NCBI GenBank assembly: GCA_964632395.1
Contig: CAZWES010000023.1
Location: 1 to 20,265 of the forward strand
Origin: CAZWES01 sp964632395
GTDB lineage: Bacteria > Patescibacteriota > Gracilibacteria > Peribacterales > Peribacteraceae
Length of the DNA stretch: 20,265 nucleotides
Direction of reading: 5' to 3'
The translations under genes and the position numbers were made by a program. The notes below the pieces were generated by a model. It ran no database searches and was not told the origin of the DNA. It saw only the letters and a list, made by a program, of their open reading frames with translations. Below, one piece after another: positions 1 to 7,114 of this stretch; the first letter of the stretch is position 1, and each line of letters begins with the position of its first letter.

Positions 1-61
1 TCCCCGCCCGACCGAACGATGTTCGGTCGTTCGGGCGGGTAACCAGCTGAGCTAACCGCCC
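1..61 (-). pseudogene. 5' part of a tRNA gene interrupted by a GC-rich palindrome
   Basis: Read on the minus strand from position 61 downwards, the sequence begins GGGCGGTTAGCTCAGCTGG, then TTA. This is a normal tRNA acceptor 5' strand, the TA spacer, the D-stem GCTC and most of a D-loop. The expected D-stem partner GAGC and anticodon arm do not follow. Instead a palindrome begins (CCCGCCC ... GACCGAAC, loop ATC, GTTCGGTC, GGGCGGG) and runs to the window edge. The tRNA is therefore truncated, interrupted, or continues beyond the window after an insertion. The identity cannot be assigned without the anticodon. An assembly break at a repeat is a plain alternative. Confidence 0.5.
2..39. repeat. 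GC-rich palindrome inside the tRNA-like sequence
   Basis: On the minus strand CCCGCCC pairs with GGGCGGG and GACCGAAC pairs with GTTCGGTC around an ATC loop, with a four-base GAAC bulge. This gives about 15 bp of stem. The same CCGCCCGA/TCGG/CGGGCG flavour recurs at 17027-17047, suggesting a repeated element family. It follows directly after a tRNA D-loop. Confidence 0.7.
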
Positions 62-117
62 GAGTATACTAAGGAACAATGCCTATAGAATACTTCTCTT
101 CGGCATAGGCTTCAACA

Positions 118-366
118 TTATTCAGGGATATCTTTGTAAGTTCTTTCATTTCTCCTGCGAACATCCTTGATATTAATGCTATCTCCATCATCAAAAAAGA
201 ATATTCTGAAATCACCTGTGCGAATACGATACATTGCCCGGAATCCTTTTAGCTTTTCGCGTTTTAAACCGTGAAAATCCCTCGCAAGAATCCTGTCTAT
301 CAGGCTCTTTGCTTTTTTGCTGTCTTTGGCATGCATTTTGCGCAAAATCTTTTCAATCTTATTCAT
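118..366 (-). CDS. RelE/ParE-type toxin (mRNA-interferase family)
   Basis: An 82-residue basic protein matching the size and pattern of RelE/ParE superfamily toxins. It has an N-terminal helical pair rich in Lys/Arg (KIEKILRKMHAKDSKKAKS), then the beta-sheet core with the family-like GFRAMYRIRTGDFRIFFF run, and a C-terminal IKDVRRRNERTYKD segment. RelE members cleave mRNA on the ribosome; ParE members poison gyrase; the sequence alone does not separate the two. Its start codon overlaps the stop of the upstream antitoxin (ATGA, 363-366), so the pair is translationally coupled. It lies between that antitoxin and the broken tRNA. Family assignment is firm; the exact target is inference. Confidence 0.85.
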   Translation of the reverse strand: MNKIEKILRKMHAKDSKKAKSLIDRILARDFHGLKREKLKGFRAMYRIRTGDFRIFFFDDGDSINIKDVRRRNERTYKDIPE

Positions 367-701
367 GACTTGTTGTTTGAGCGGTTAATCCTATCCAGCA
401 TAGCAGAAAGATCTTTTGCGGGAATTCCGGCTCCTCCAGTGTATTTGGTAAAGTCAATTACCGTTTCCCATCCTTCCTCCTCTCCTGCGATTTCTTCCAT
501 AGGCATGTTTCTCTCCCGTTCAATTTGTTCATCTTCGGATTTTTTTTCCAGATACTCCAAGGTTCTCATCAGCAGCTCATATTGCTCAACTGGTAACATA
601 ACTGATAGAGGACGTGAATTTACAATAACGTAGACAGGTCCATCCTTCTTCAGCGCTTTTGCACCCAATCGTTTGATATCGGTGATAGTTACAGTTTTCA
701 T
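363..701 (-). CDS. Phd/YefM-type antitoxin
   Basis: The start is taken at 701 (MKTVTITDIKRLGAKALKK). An in-frame ATG at 797 would add 32 residues that lie upstream of a good promoter. The N-terminal part has the Phd/YefM DNA-binding pattern: a short beta strand, the 'R.GAKALKKDGPVYVIVNSRPLSVMLPVEQYELL' fold, then a charged, likely disordered C-terminal tail that would wrap the toxin. Length is 112 residues, slightly longer than usual (about 80-90) because of the acidic tail. It is followed by the RelE-type toxin with an ATGA overlap. Such antitoxins usually repress their own operon, and a 12-bp palindrome sits within the promoter (733-744). Confidence 0.8.
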   Translation of the reverse strand: MKTVTITDIKRLGAKALKKDGPVYVIVNSRPLSVMLPVEQYELLMRTLEYLEKKSEDEQIERERNMPMEEIAGEEEGWETVIDFTKYTGGAGIPAKDLSAMLDRINRSNNKS

Positions 702-725
702 AAGATTATGGGAGGAATCGCATCC

Positions 726-744
726 ATTATAGACTAAATTTAGT
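726..744 (-). promoter_or_regulatory. TA promoter -10 with palindromic operator candidate
   Basis: On the minus strand a consensus TATAAT occupies 726-731, 24 nt upstream of the antitoxin start. Immediately upstream, in the spacer, is the perfect 12-bp palindrome ACTAAATTTAGT (733-744). The -35 is weak (TTTATT). A palindrome in the spacer is where a Phd/YefM dimer would act as autorepressor; that role is inferred. Confidence 0.6.
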
Positions 745-812
745 GTGAAATAAAGTCTTTTTAATAATTTCCCCCTTATTCGGTAACGTGCAGACAAATA
801 TCACGTTTTAAT

Positions 813-2597
813 ATGTATATGCAGCTTAAACCCGCTACCCACGGGCAGGTACTCGCGTTCGTATGGCGCTATGTGAAGAGTCACAAGCTCCTGCTCTCTG
901 CGATGATTACGGCGCTACTGATGCGTACGGGGTTCATGCTTGTTCAGCCATTTTTCTATCGGGAACTGGTTGATTCCATCGTTGAGAGCCCCGGAGTTAG
1001 CGCAGAAATTATGCGGCATGTATTTTTGATGGGAGGCTTTGGAGTGCTTTGTGGAATGGCGGGACTGACATGCCTTGAATTCTCGTCTTACCTGCTTGCA
1101 AACATAGAGACGCGTGTAATGCGCGAAACTCACAGCGATGTATTTGCACATGTGCAGCGTCTTTCCACTCAGTTTCATGTGAATGCGTTTGCCGGGGCAA
1201 CATCGCGTAAGATTACGCGCGGAACGAGTGGGGTAGAAAATATTCTGGATTCCATGTGGTTTAACTTTCTGCCTTTAGCACTGGCAATGCTTGGATTCTT
1301 TGGAGCGCTTTGGTATCTCTCTCCCATTATGGGTGTTGCAGTTCTGGTGTGCATGCTCGTCTATATTCCAATCTCAGTAGGTCAAAACCTGTACCTCATG
1401 CGTTTTACACGCTGGACGGATAGGCAGGATACGCGTGTTACGGCCAGTCTCATTGATTCGATAGTTGGGCATGCAGCAGTTAAAACGTTCAGTGCAGAAG
1501 GGCGCGAGGATCAGAGACATGGTGGGGTCATCGATGAATGGAGAAAGCGCGCTCTTAAGACGTGGCACATAAGTACATGCACAGCATGGACTCACTCAAT
1601 GCTTATGATGTTCATCGAAGGAGTACTGCTTGCCACTGCAATCTGGCTTTGGTACCGCGGCACGTTCACTCCGGGCAGCTTTGTAGTTGTTTTCTTCTTT
1701 GTTGGCATGCTTTGGGGATACATGCGTGATATCGGCCGGCAGGTTCGGACTTATTTACACAATGTGGCACATGCTGAAGAAATGGTGGGGCTATACCACA
1801 CGCCCGCAGAAGTAGCAGATAAGAAGAGCGCAACGAAGCTTCATGTTCCAAAAGGAGCCATAGCTTTACGCAATGTCACATTCTCATACGATCAATCGAG
1901 TGGGCCAATATTTAAAGATCTCACACTTGATATCGAAGCAGGAGAAAAGATCGCACTCGTAGGTCACTCAGGCGGAGGCAAGAGCACATTCGTAAAAATC
2001 CTGCAGCGTCTTTACGATATTCAGGCAGGTCGTATTCTGATAGACGGACAGGATATCGTGGAAGTTACTCAGGGAAGCCTGCGTGAGGAAATAGGCCTCG
2101 TGCCGCAGGATCCAATTCTTTTCCACCGAACGCTTTCGGAAAACATTGCGTACGGGAAACCGAGTGCGACACAAAGTGAAATCATCTCTGCTGCAAAAAA
2201 GGCGCATGCGCACGAGTTCATCTCCTCACTTCCTAGGGAATATGAAACCCTTGTGGGTGAGCGAGGAGTGAAACTCTCTGGCGGAGAACGCCAAAGAGTT
2301 GCAATCGCCCGTGCAATTCTTGCAGATACTCCTATTCTTATTCTGGATGAGGCAACAAGCAGTTTGGATAGCATGTCCGAAAAGTACATTCAGGAAGCGC
2401 TGCTTAATTTGATGGAAGGAAGAACCACAATCGCAATCGCACACCGCCTTTCCACAATCAAGCACGTTGATCGGATTCTTGTATTTGAGGATGGGAAGAT
2501 TGTGGAGGAGGGGAACCATGCCTCACTTACACGCAGAAAAGGCAGCGTTTATCGTAGTTTGTATGAGTTGCAGGCGGGAGGGTTTATTGGGGAGTAG
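813..2597 (+). CDS. ABC transporter, fused membrane domain and ATPase (type I exporter)
   Basis: A 594-residue half-transporter with the usual exporter architecture. An N-terminal six-helix membrane domain (about residues 20-320) is followed by a nucleotide-binding domain (about 350-590). Visible motifs are Walker A GHSGGGKS (384-391), a Q-loop in GLVPQDPILF, the signature LSGGERQ (488-494), Walker B ILILDEA (508-514) and the switch histidine in AHRLS (H544). All ATPase residues are intact, so it should be an active homodimeric exporter in the cytoplasmic membrane. The substrate cannot be read; MsbA-like lipid or multidrug export is possible. A second ATG at 819 is 6 nt after a TTTAAT box and is an equally good start. 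It is transcribed away from the TA pair, and a palindromic repeat follows its stop. Confidence 0.92.
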   Translation: MYMQLKPATHGQVLAFVWRYVKSHKLLLSAMITALLMRTGFMLVQPFFYRELVDSIVESPGVSAEIMRHVFLMGGFGVLCGMAGLTCLEFSSYLLANIETRVMRETHSDVFAHVQRLSTQFHVNAFAGATSRKITRGTSGVENILDSMWFNFLPLALAMLGFFGALWYLSPIMGVAVLVCMLVYIPISVGQNLYLMRFTRWTDRQDTRVTASLIDSIVGHAAVKTFSAEGREDQRHGGVIDEWRKRALKTWHISTCTAWTHSMLMMFIEGVLLATAIWLWYRGTFTPGSFVVVFFFVGMLWGYMRDIGRQVRTYLHNVAHAEEMVGLYHTPAEVADKKSATKLHVPKGAIALRNVTFSYDQSSGPIFKDLTLDIEAGEKIALVGHSGGGKSTFVKILQRLYDIQAGRILIDGQDIVEVTQGSLREEIGLVPQDPILFHRTLSENIAYGKPSATQSEIISAAKKAHAHEFISSLPREYETLVGERGVKLSGGERQRVAIARAILADTPILILDEATSSLDSMSEKYIQEALLNLMEGRTTIAIAHRLSTIKHVDRILVFEDGKIVEEGNHASLTRRKGSVYRSLYELQAGGFIGE

Positions 2598-2631
2598 GAA
2601 AGAGCATAGAACTTCAAAGATGTTTACAAAT

Positions 2632-2747
2632 TCCAAGCACCAAATTCCAAAAGAATCTCAAATCCCAAATTTCAAAGACGAAGTTAATTGATCACTGTTT
2701 GGGATTTGAGATTTGGAATTCTTTTGGAATTTGGAATTTGGTGCTTG
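2632..2747. repeat. AT-rich palindromic repeat, copy 1
   Basis: The left arm (2632-2677) carries the core caccaaattccaaaagaat and ctcaaatccc. The right arm (2697-2747) is its imperfect reverse complement, with an extra ggaattt unit and the end ggtgcttg. The arms fold around a 19-nt spacer. It fills the gap between two convergent genes, the ABC exporter and tsaE, and could terminate both. Related copies lie at 6536-7058, 17597-17707 and 19491-19731. Confidence 0.85.
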
Positions 2748-2752
2748 CGATC

Positions 2753-3823
2753 TTACTCACAAGGATGATTGTCCCAAAATAGCTCCTCCTCCAACTCCTT
2801 CGTCTTCCTCCTCCATCCCTTCGCTTCCTGCGTCTCCCACCCCTCCCCATACCTTGCAGCAAAGTCATCAAACCTCTCATCGAGTGAAACAACCCGATCG
2901 TAGAGGATACGCTTATCTGCGTAGAAGATGATTTTTTGCTCGGTCGTTTTGAGTAAATCCGGATCATCAACTGCACTTATTCTGTGCGGCAGTATCATCT
3001 GCGCAAGCTCGGGATAACCCTTTTCACACAAAAACCGACTGCATGCTGCCTCGTGTCCACCGGGATATTTCTCACCAAGTCTCTTCCATTCAACCCACGT
3101 TTCATCGGATGCTTCCTCAGCGCCCGGAATCTTGCTGTGGCGTTCAGGCGAGAAATCAACAAATCTGAATAAATCATGGAGTTCGCCGGCTATCCTCAGT
3201 GCTTTCGGACGCGTGATGATTCCTCGTTTGAGAAGTGAATTTGCGCATTTCTCTGAGAATTCTCCGACAATGTCACAATGCACAGAGACGTGTGAAGGTA
3301 GCCTGAGCTCCTCTCGCCACTCTTTGATCTCCTCACGCTCAGGCCATTGGACATCATTGAAGGTGATCTGGATGCTGCGGGTGATGGGGGAGGTTTCTCT
3401 GAAAGCAATTTCAATCTTCCTTGATCTTGTAGCGGCAAGGCATTGCCTTGCCGCTACAAGATTTTGATCAGTGATCCCCAACCGTTCGCTCCACTCAACA
3501 ACCCTAATTCCCACAAACTCCTCCCCCTCTTCAACAATCCTCCGCGCCTCCTTCTCATCCAGACGATACAGATCCACATGCATCAAAACATCACCATATC
3601 TGTTTTCCAATGCAAAAGTCGGACTCGTGATTTCTTCCTCAATTCCAAGGCCTTTCGCGAACCCCTGAACAAACGTGGTTTTACCTGCTCCAAGCTCCCC
3701 GGAAAGGAGGATTAAGGTGTCCTTGTGATAGAAGCTTTTTGCCAACGATTCTCCCATCTGAATTGTCTCGGATGGGCTATTAGATGCCAAATTTACGGTT
3801 TCCGATCGTTGCTGAGAACTCAT
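2753..3823 (-). CDS. tsaE: TsaE (tRNA t6A synthesis ATPase) fused to an HD-domain protein
   Basis: The start is taken at 3823 (MSSQQRSETVNLAS), giving 356 residues; an ATG at 3850 would add nine Tyr/Ile-rich residues. The N-terminal part (about 1-145) is TsaE: P-loop GELGAGKTT (42-50), then TSPTFALENRY, HVDLYRL and VVEWSERLG. TsaE is the ATPase that works with TsaB/TsaD in making threonylcarbamoyladenosine on tRNA. TsaE proteins normally end near 150 residues. Here a second half carries an HD-type motif (GELHDLF, H216-D217) plus further histidines (GGHEA, LPHRIS), as in HD phosphohydrolases. Residues 122-133 are encoded by a 35-nt palindrome, apparently an insertion in a loop of the TsaE domain. 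The HD substrate is unknown. It is divergent from the M23 peptidase gene. Confidence 0.85.
   Translation of the reverse strand: MSSQQRSETVNLASNSPSETIQMGESLAKSFYHKDTLILLSGELGAGKTTFVQGFAKGLGIEEEITSPTFALENRYGDVLMHVDLYRLDEKEARRIVEEGEEFVGIRVVEWSERLGITDQNLVAARQCLAATRSRKIEIAFRETSPITRSIQITFNDVQWPEREEIKEWREELRLPSHVSVHCDIVGEFSEKCANSLLKRGIITRPKALRIAGELHDLFRFVDFSPERHSKIPGAEEASDETWVEWKRLGEKYPGGHEAACSRFLCEKGYPELAQMILPHRISAVDDPDLLKTTEQKIIFYADKRILYDRVVSLDERFDDFAARYGEGWETQEAKGWRRKTKELEEELFWDNHPCE
3426..3460. repeat. 35-nt palindrome inside the tsaE reading frame
   Basis: Two perfectly complementary 17-nt arms (CTTGTAGCGGCAAGGCA and its complement) flank a single central base. It is kept in frame and encodes Leu-Val-Ala-Ala-Arg-Gln-Cys-Leu-Ala-Ala-Thr-Arg in tsaE, between the end of the WSERLG segment and the last beta strand. 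The pattern is that of a repeated palindromic element inserted in a gene rather than of conserved protein sequence. Confidence 0.85.
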
Positions 3824-3837
3824 GATTATGTTATAAT
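3809..3837 (+). promoter_or_regulatory. Promoter for the M23 peptidase gene
   Basis: TTGCTG (3809-3814), a 17-nt spacer and consensus TATAAT (3832-3837). It overlaps the first codons of the divergent tsaE gene. The first ATG is at 3853; the ATG of the apparent signal sequence is at 3913. Confidence 0.6.
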
Positions 3838-3912
3838 AGTAATGATACAAATATGCAAATTTTAAGGCACTCTTTCGCAGCTAGTTCACTCTACCGCGAT
3901 CGGCCCGAATCC

Positions 3913-5520
3913 ATGAAGGGATTTTTGAGCAAACGATGGTCATTCTGGCTTGCGTTGTTCTCGTGTATAGCGTTTCTTGTTGGAAACATGGTCGGCCATC
4001 ACGGATGGAATGCGTTCTGGAAATCGGTTTGGGGGCAGGAAGCAGAGATTGTTTTCGTGGGTACAACCTCGCCTTTGCCAAAGGTTCCGGATCCGAGCCG
4101 TTGGAGCCCAATATCCAATCACCAATACGACTTCACCGATGTGCCGGAGGAATTACTCGTTTCACTTCCCTCGTATTCTCCGACTCGTGGATGTGACTCG
4201 GGCCACCATGATAGGAGTATTCTTTCCGTTGATTACAACGGTGACTATGATTCCGGAGGGTCAGGATGTGGTAGCCATCCGGCTGCGGATCTGCTAACTC
4301 CAAAGGGAACTCCAGTTGTTGCCGTGATGAATGGAATTGTTGACCGTGTGGAGAATAGATCATGGGGATTTGGAAACACTGTAGTCATCAAACACCCGAA
4401 TGTTCCCGACCCGGATTACCCGGAAAGAAAGACTGTGTTGTACTCAAGTTACGCACACCTTGGCAACATTTTCGTATCCAAGGGAGAGATTGTCACAAAA
4501 GGTAAACAGATCGCAGTATCAGGACAGACGGGATTAGCAACTGCACCTCACCTGCACTTCCAGATTGATAAGGAAGCATCCTTCCACCCATATTGGCCGT
4601 TCACAACTTCTGAAGCGACTGAAAAGGGTTTGAGCTTTATGGAAGCTGTTAACGAAGGATTGGGCAAAGAAAAGGCAATGCTCTACACAGTGAACCCGCT
4701 TGCGTATGTGGAGAATTTTAGGACTGCGGACGTAGATGTCGGGACGATGGTTGCTGGGATGGAGGAATCAAAAGAAAAAGTTGAGAAGATTGAAGCTAAG
4801 AAGGAAAAGAAAGTTGTTAAGAAGAGCATACGCGAGCGTGTGATTGAGCGCGCACGGTCTTACTTTGCAGCACGTAGGCAGGCTCGCAGGGCAGCGCGTC
4901 TTGCAAGACTTAATGACAGACCTGATCCAAGATCTTCGCTTGCGCTCAGGGGGGAGAGTGAGATTGTTAACACAGAAGCTACTGCTTCTGCTTCCTCGCT
5001 CGAGAAGAGTGAAGAAACACTCGAAGAAAACGCGGGACGCGTTGAAAAAGATCTGACTCCACTCGTCATCAGCGAATCGAGTGAAACTGAAGAGATTCAA
5101 GATCCACCTTCAACTGCGGAGACCGGGATCCCAATGCCACCAATGAACGATGAAGTCACAAGTATCACAATGCTGCACGATGGAGAGTTCCACGGAGGTT
5201 GGGAGGAGATAGTTTTCTTTGCTCGGGATAGTGCAGGCAGGTTTGTTCAGAATGTTAAGTTTGAAGGAAATCTGGAGCTTGGCACTGCATACGGCAATGC
5301 GGAGTTTTCTCCTTCAGTTTTAACTGAGGAGCAGTTTGATAACCGTGGAAAGGCGATCGTAAGAATGTTGCCGCGCTCGAGCGGGCATCATTCAATTATT
5401 CCAGTCATCAACGGAGTCTTCCGTGCACGCGGTGAACCGCTCGCATTCAATCCCGCTGAAGAGGTTTTGGACGGGCATATCGCGTCAGCAGAAGTATCAC
5501 TAGAAAGAGAAGAAGAATAG
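3913..5520 (+). CDS. Secreted/membrane-anchored M23 (LytM-type) zinc peptidase
   Basis: From 3913 the protein is 535 residues. I chose this ATG because it opens a clear membrane segment (KRWSFWLALFSCIAFLVGN); an in-frame ATG at 3853 is possible. The M23 domain (about 110-260) keeps all metal and catalytic residues: HPAAD (H122, D126), YAHLG (H182) and HLHF (H213, H215). These enzymes cut peptide cross-links of peptidoglycan outside the membrane. After the domain comes a long Lys/Glu/Arg-rich stretch (about 280-400), probably coiled or disordered, then an Ig-like beta-rich domain near the C-terminus (GEFHGGWEEIVFFARD onwards). The gene's last 74 nt overlap the 3' end of the opposing glycosyltransferase gene. 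A role in cell-wall remodelling is inferred. Confidence 0.88.
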   Translation: MKGFLSKRWSFWLALFSCIAFLVGNMVGHHGWNAFWKSVWGQEAEIVFVGTTSPLPKVPDPSRWSPISNHQYDFTDVPEELLVSLPSYSPTRGCDSGHHDRSILSVDYNGDYDSGGSGCGSHPAADLLTPKGTPVVAVMNGIVDRVENRSWGFGNTVVIKHPNVPDPDYPERKTVLYSSYAHLGNIFVSKGEIVTKGKQIAVSGQTGLATAPHLHFQIDKEASFHPYWPFTTSEATEKGLSFMEAVNEGLGKEKAMLYTVNPLAYVENFRTADVDVGTMVAGMEESKEKVEKIEAKKEKKVVKKSIRERVIERARSYFAARRQARRAARLARLNDRPDPRSSLALRGESEIVNTEATASASSLEKSEETLEENAGRVEKDLTPLVISESSETEEIQDPPSTAETGIPMPPMNDEVTSITMLHDGEFHGGWEEIVFFARDSAGRFVQNVKFEGNLELGTAYGNAEFSPSVLTEEQFDNRGKAIVRMLPRSSGHHSIIPVINGVFRARGEPLAFNPAEEVLDGHIASAEVSLEREEE

Positions 5521-6511
5521 CGGCTGCCTTCTGGAATGTGCTTAAGAAAAGTGCAGTTACGCCAAACGCGCTGCCGAGGATAGCCGTGAGTAATATTATC
5601 TTTCGTTCACTCCAGCCTTTTCTCAGAAGTTTATGGTGCAGGTGATCTAGATCTCCTCTGAATGGTGACTTGCCACTTTTGATGCGTCTGAGTATCACAA
5701 GAATTGAATCGATCAACGGAAATCCGAGGACAAGAAATGCAGTCGCAACTTTTCCTCCGGCATAAATTGAAAGCGTCCCGAGCATCATTCCAAAAAACAT
5801 TGCACCTGTATCTCCCATTACAACTTTGTTTGGAGGGAAGTCGAATAAAGCGCTTGCGATAGCGATTCCTGCAAGTATAAATGCCATTACTGCAATTTCC
5901 GGCTGATCGACTCTGGAACTCAGTGCAAGAAATCCCAAAGTCAAAGACCCGATGATAGTTAAAACGCTGACTTGCCCCGGGATCCCATCAAACCAGTTAA
6001 AAGCATTTGTCGTAAGCATTACCCAAATGATTGTAAATATACCGCTCCATACGGGCAGATGCCCTCCTGGAATTGATAATTGATAATTGATAATTGATAA
6101 TTGGTTCGGAATCAGGAGTGAATCTAGTTTTACTATTCCTCCCAAAGGATTTGTGATGGTGTAGATTCGCGTGCCTGTTGCAAAAAGTAGGAAGCCGATC
6201 AGAACTTGGATCAAAAGGCGAAGCCATGTTGGTAGACCTTTGATGTCATCAATTATCGTCATGACCGCAAGTGATGCAATGCAGATGAGCAGTCCCTTAT
6301 CCTGAAAAGTGAGTTCCCCACGCGTGTAAATAAAGAGAGCAATAAAAATGATGACCGCGATAATTCCTGTGGGGTAGGGGAGCGGTGAGCGGGTAAGTTG
6401 GTATTTTCCTGGTTTGTCGATGAGTTTAAGCCTCGGGAACACCGTCATTGCAGCGAGGTAGAGGAGGGAGGTGAGGCCAAAGGATAGAAGTAAGTGATAC
6501 GACATACTCAT
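5447..6511 (-). CDS. Polyprenyl-phosphate glycosyl-1-phosphate transferase (MraY/WecA/TagO family)
   Basis: A polytopic membrane enzyme that transfers a sugar-1-phosphate from a UDP-sugar to undecaprenyl phosphate, the first lipid-linked step for surface glycans. Family motifs in order, numbered from 6511, are DDIKG (D88-D89), NAFNWFDG (169-176), MGDTGA (G233-D234) and DLDHLHHKL (H290-H293), which favours the WecA/TagO branch over MraY. Translation could start at 6511 or 6505. The open frame extends to 6604, but that stretch is repeat DNA and should not be coding. The 6505 ATG is 9 nt from a TACAAT box. Residues 137-147 come from a tandem 7-nt repeat in a loop. The 3' end overlaps the convergent M23 gene by 74 nt. 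Confidence 0.88.
   Translation of the reverse strand: MSMSYHLLLSFGLTSLLYLAAMTVFPRLKLIDKPGKYQLTRSPLPYPTGIIAVIIFIALFIYTRGELTFQDKGLLICIASLAVMTIIDDIKGLPTWLRLLIQVLIGFLLFATGTRIYTITNPLGGIVKLDSLLIPNQLSIINYQLSIPGGHLPVWSGIFTIIWVMLTTNAFNWFDGIPGQVSVLTIIGSLTLGFLALSSRVDQPEIAVMAFILAGIAIASALFDFPPNKVVMGDTGAMFFGMMLGTLSIYAGGKVATAFLVLGFPLIDSILVILRRIKSGKSPFRGDLDHLHHKLLRKGWSERKIILLTAILGSAFGVTALFLSTFQKAAAILLLFLVILLLTRYARPKPLQRD
6071..6103. repeat. Heptanucleotide tandem repeat in the glycosyltransferase gene
   Basis: The unit AATTGAT is repeated four times plus five bases, without mismatches. It encodes the odd NQLSIINYQLSI stretch. Since 7 is not a multiple of 3, gain or loss of one unit would shift the frame. 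Confidence 0.9.
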
Positions 6512-6535
6512 GAATATTGTACCTTGTATAAGAAA

Positions 6536-6615
6536 GCACCAAATTCCAAATTCCCTGCCTGCCGAACCGGCAGGGCAGGCAGGCAAAAGAATCTCAAATC
6601 CCAAATTTCAAAGAT
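6536..6615. repeat. AT-rich palindromic repeat, copy 2, left arm with nested palindrome
   Basis: The core caccaaattccaaattcc is followed by a GC-rich palindrome (6553-6584, CTGCCTGCCG/CGGCAGG...CAGG) and then aaaagaatctcaaatccc. The complementary right arm is not adjacent; it lies at 7011-7058, on the other side of the four-helix-bundle gene. Confidence 0.8.
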
Positions 6616-6620
6616 TATAG

Positions 6621-6989
6621 TTATTTGGTTAGTTTTAATATGATCGCACTGAGAATTCGACGAAGTTCCTGAGCTTCCTGAATTAGAAATTGTCGTCCTC
6701 TCTCGAGAATCGCACTGTCCTTAGTATCTATCAAACGTAACCAATGTTCGCTTTCTTTCGCTTCCTTCCGCGCAATCTTCATGCACTTAATACGATCTTT
6801 TTTGGTTAGCCCCTCATTTGTTTCAATATAATTTGCACCCACAGAGCCAGATGAGCGCACTAATTGCTTGCCATATTCAACATTCAATATAGTTCGAGGT
6901 AGTTTCTCTATAAGCTTGCCTGTTTTCTTTCCGAACATGTGAGTTCTTTCCTCAAGATCATATTTCTTGCTGATAGCAATATTTGACAT
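6621..6989 (-). CDS. Four-helix-bundle protein (S23 / 23S rRNA intervening-sequence family)
   Basis: The start is taken at 6989 (MSNIAISKKYDLEERTHMFG), giving 122 residues. The pattern is typical of the family: an LEERT..F opening, then LIEKLPRTILNVEYGKQLVRSSGSVGANYIE, then KIARKEAKESEHWLRLI and a final helix. The SxGAN.IE and KEAxExxYWL-like signatures are characteristic. Members occur in 23S rRNA intervening sequences and as free genes, and structurally resemble the accessory protein of diversity-generating retroelements; biochemical function is not established. Here the gene is enclosed between inverted arms of the AT-rich repeat (6536-6615 and 7011-7058), which suggests it may travel with, or serve, that repeat. 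Confidence 0.85.
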   Translation of the reverse strand: MSNIAISKKYDLEERTHMFGKKTGKLIEKLPRTILNVEYGKQLVRSSGSVGANYIETNEGLTKKDRIKCMKIARKEAKESEHWLRLIDTKDSAILERGRQFLIQEAQELRRILSAIILKLTK

Positions 6990-7010
6990 AGTGCTCCAGC
7001 CTACCACAGG

Positions 7011-7058
7011 TTTGGATTTTGAAATTTGGAATTCTTTTGGAATTTGGTGCTTGGAATT
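7011..7058. repeat. AT-rich palindromic repeat, copy 2, right arm
   Basis: ggattttgaaatttggaattcttttggaatttggtgcttgg-type sequence, the reverse complement of the arm at 6536-6615. It also supplies a spurious upstream extension to the ruvC reading frame. Confidence 0.8.
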
Positions 7059-7114
7059 TTCTGTGCCTAATGCCTACAATTCCTCAGATTGAGCAAATAC
7101 AGTATCATGCTCCC

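Noticed and set aside
80..110. GCCTAT/ATAGGC hairpin after the RelE-type gene as a terminator
   Set aside because: The loop is 17 nt and no T-run follows on the minus strand, so it is weak.
2692..2976. Several overlapping frames in the repeat and the 3' end of tsaE
   Set aside because: They shadow tsaE and the palindrome, with low-complexity composition (RRRKRRDGGGRRR).
6512..6604. N-terminal extension of the glycosyltransferase
   Set aside because: These residues are translated from the palindromic repeat; family members start at about the 6511/6505 position.
7019..7114. N-terminal extension of RuvC
   Set aside because: Mostly repeat DNA; RuvC begins at MIVLGIDPG.
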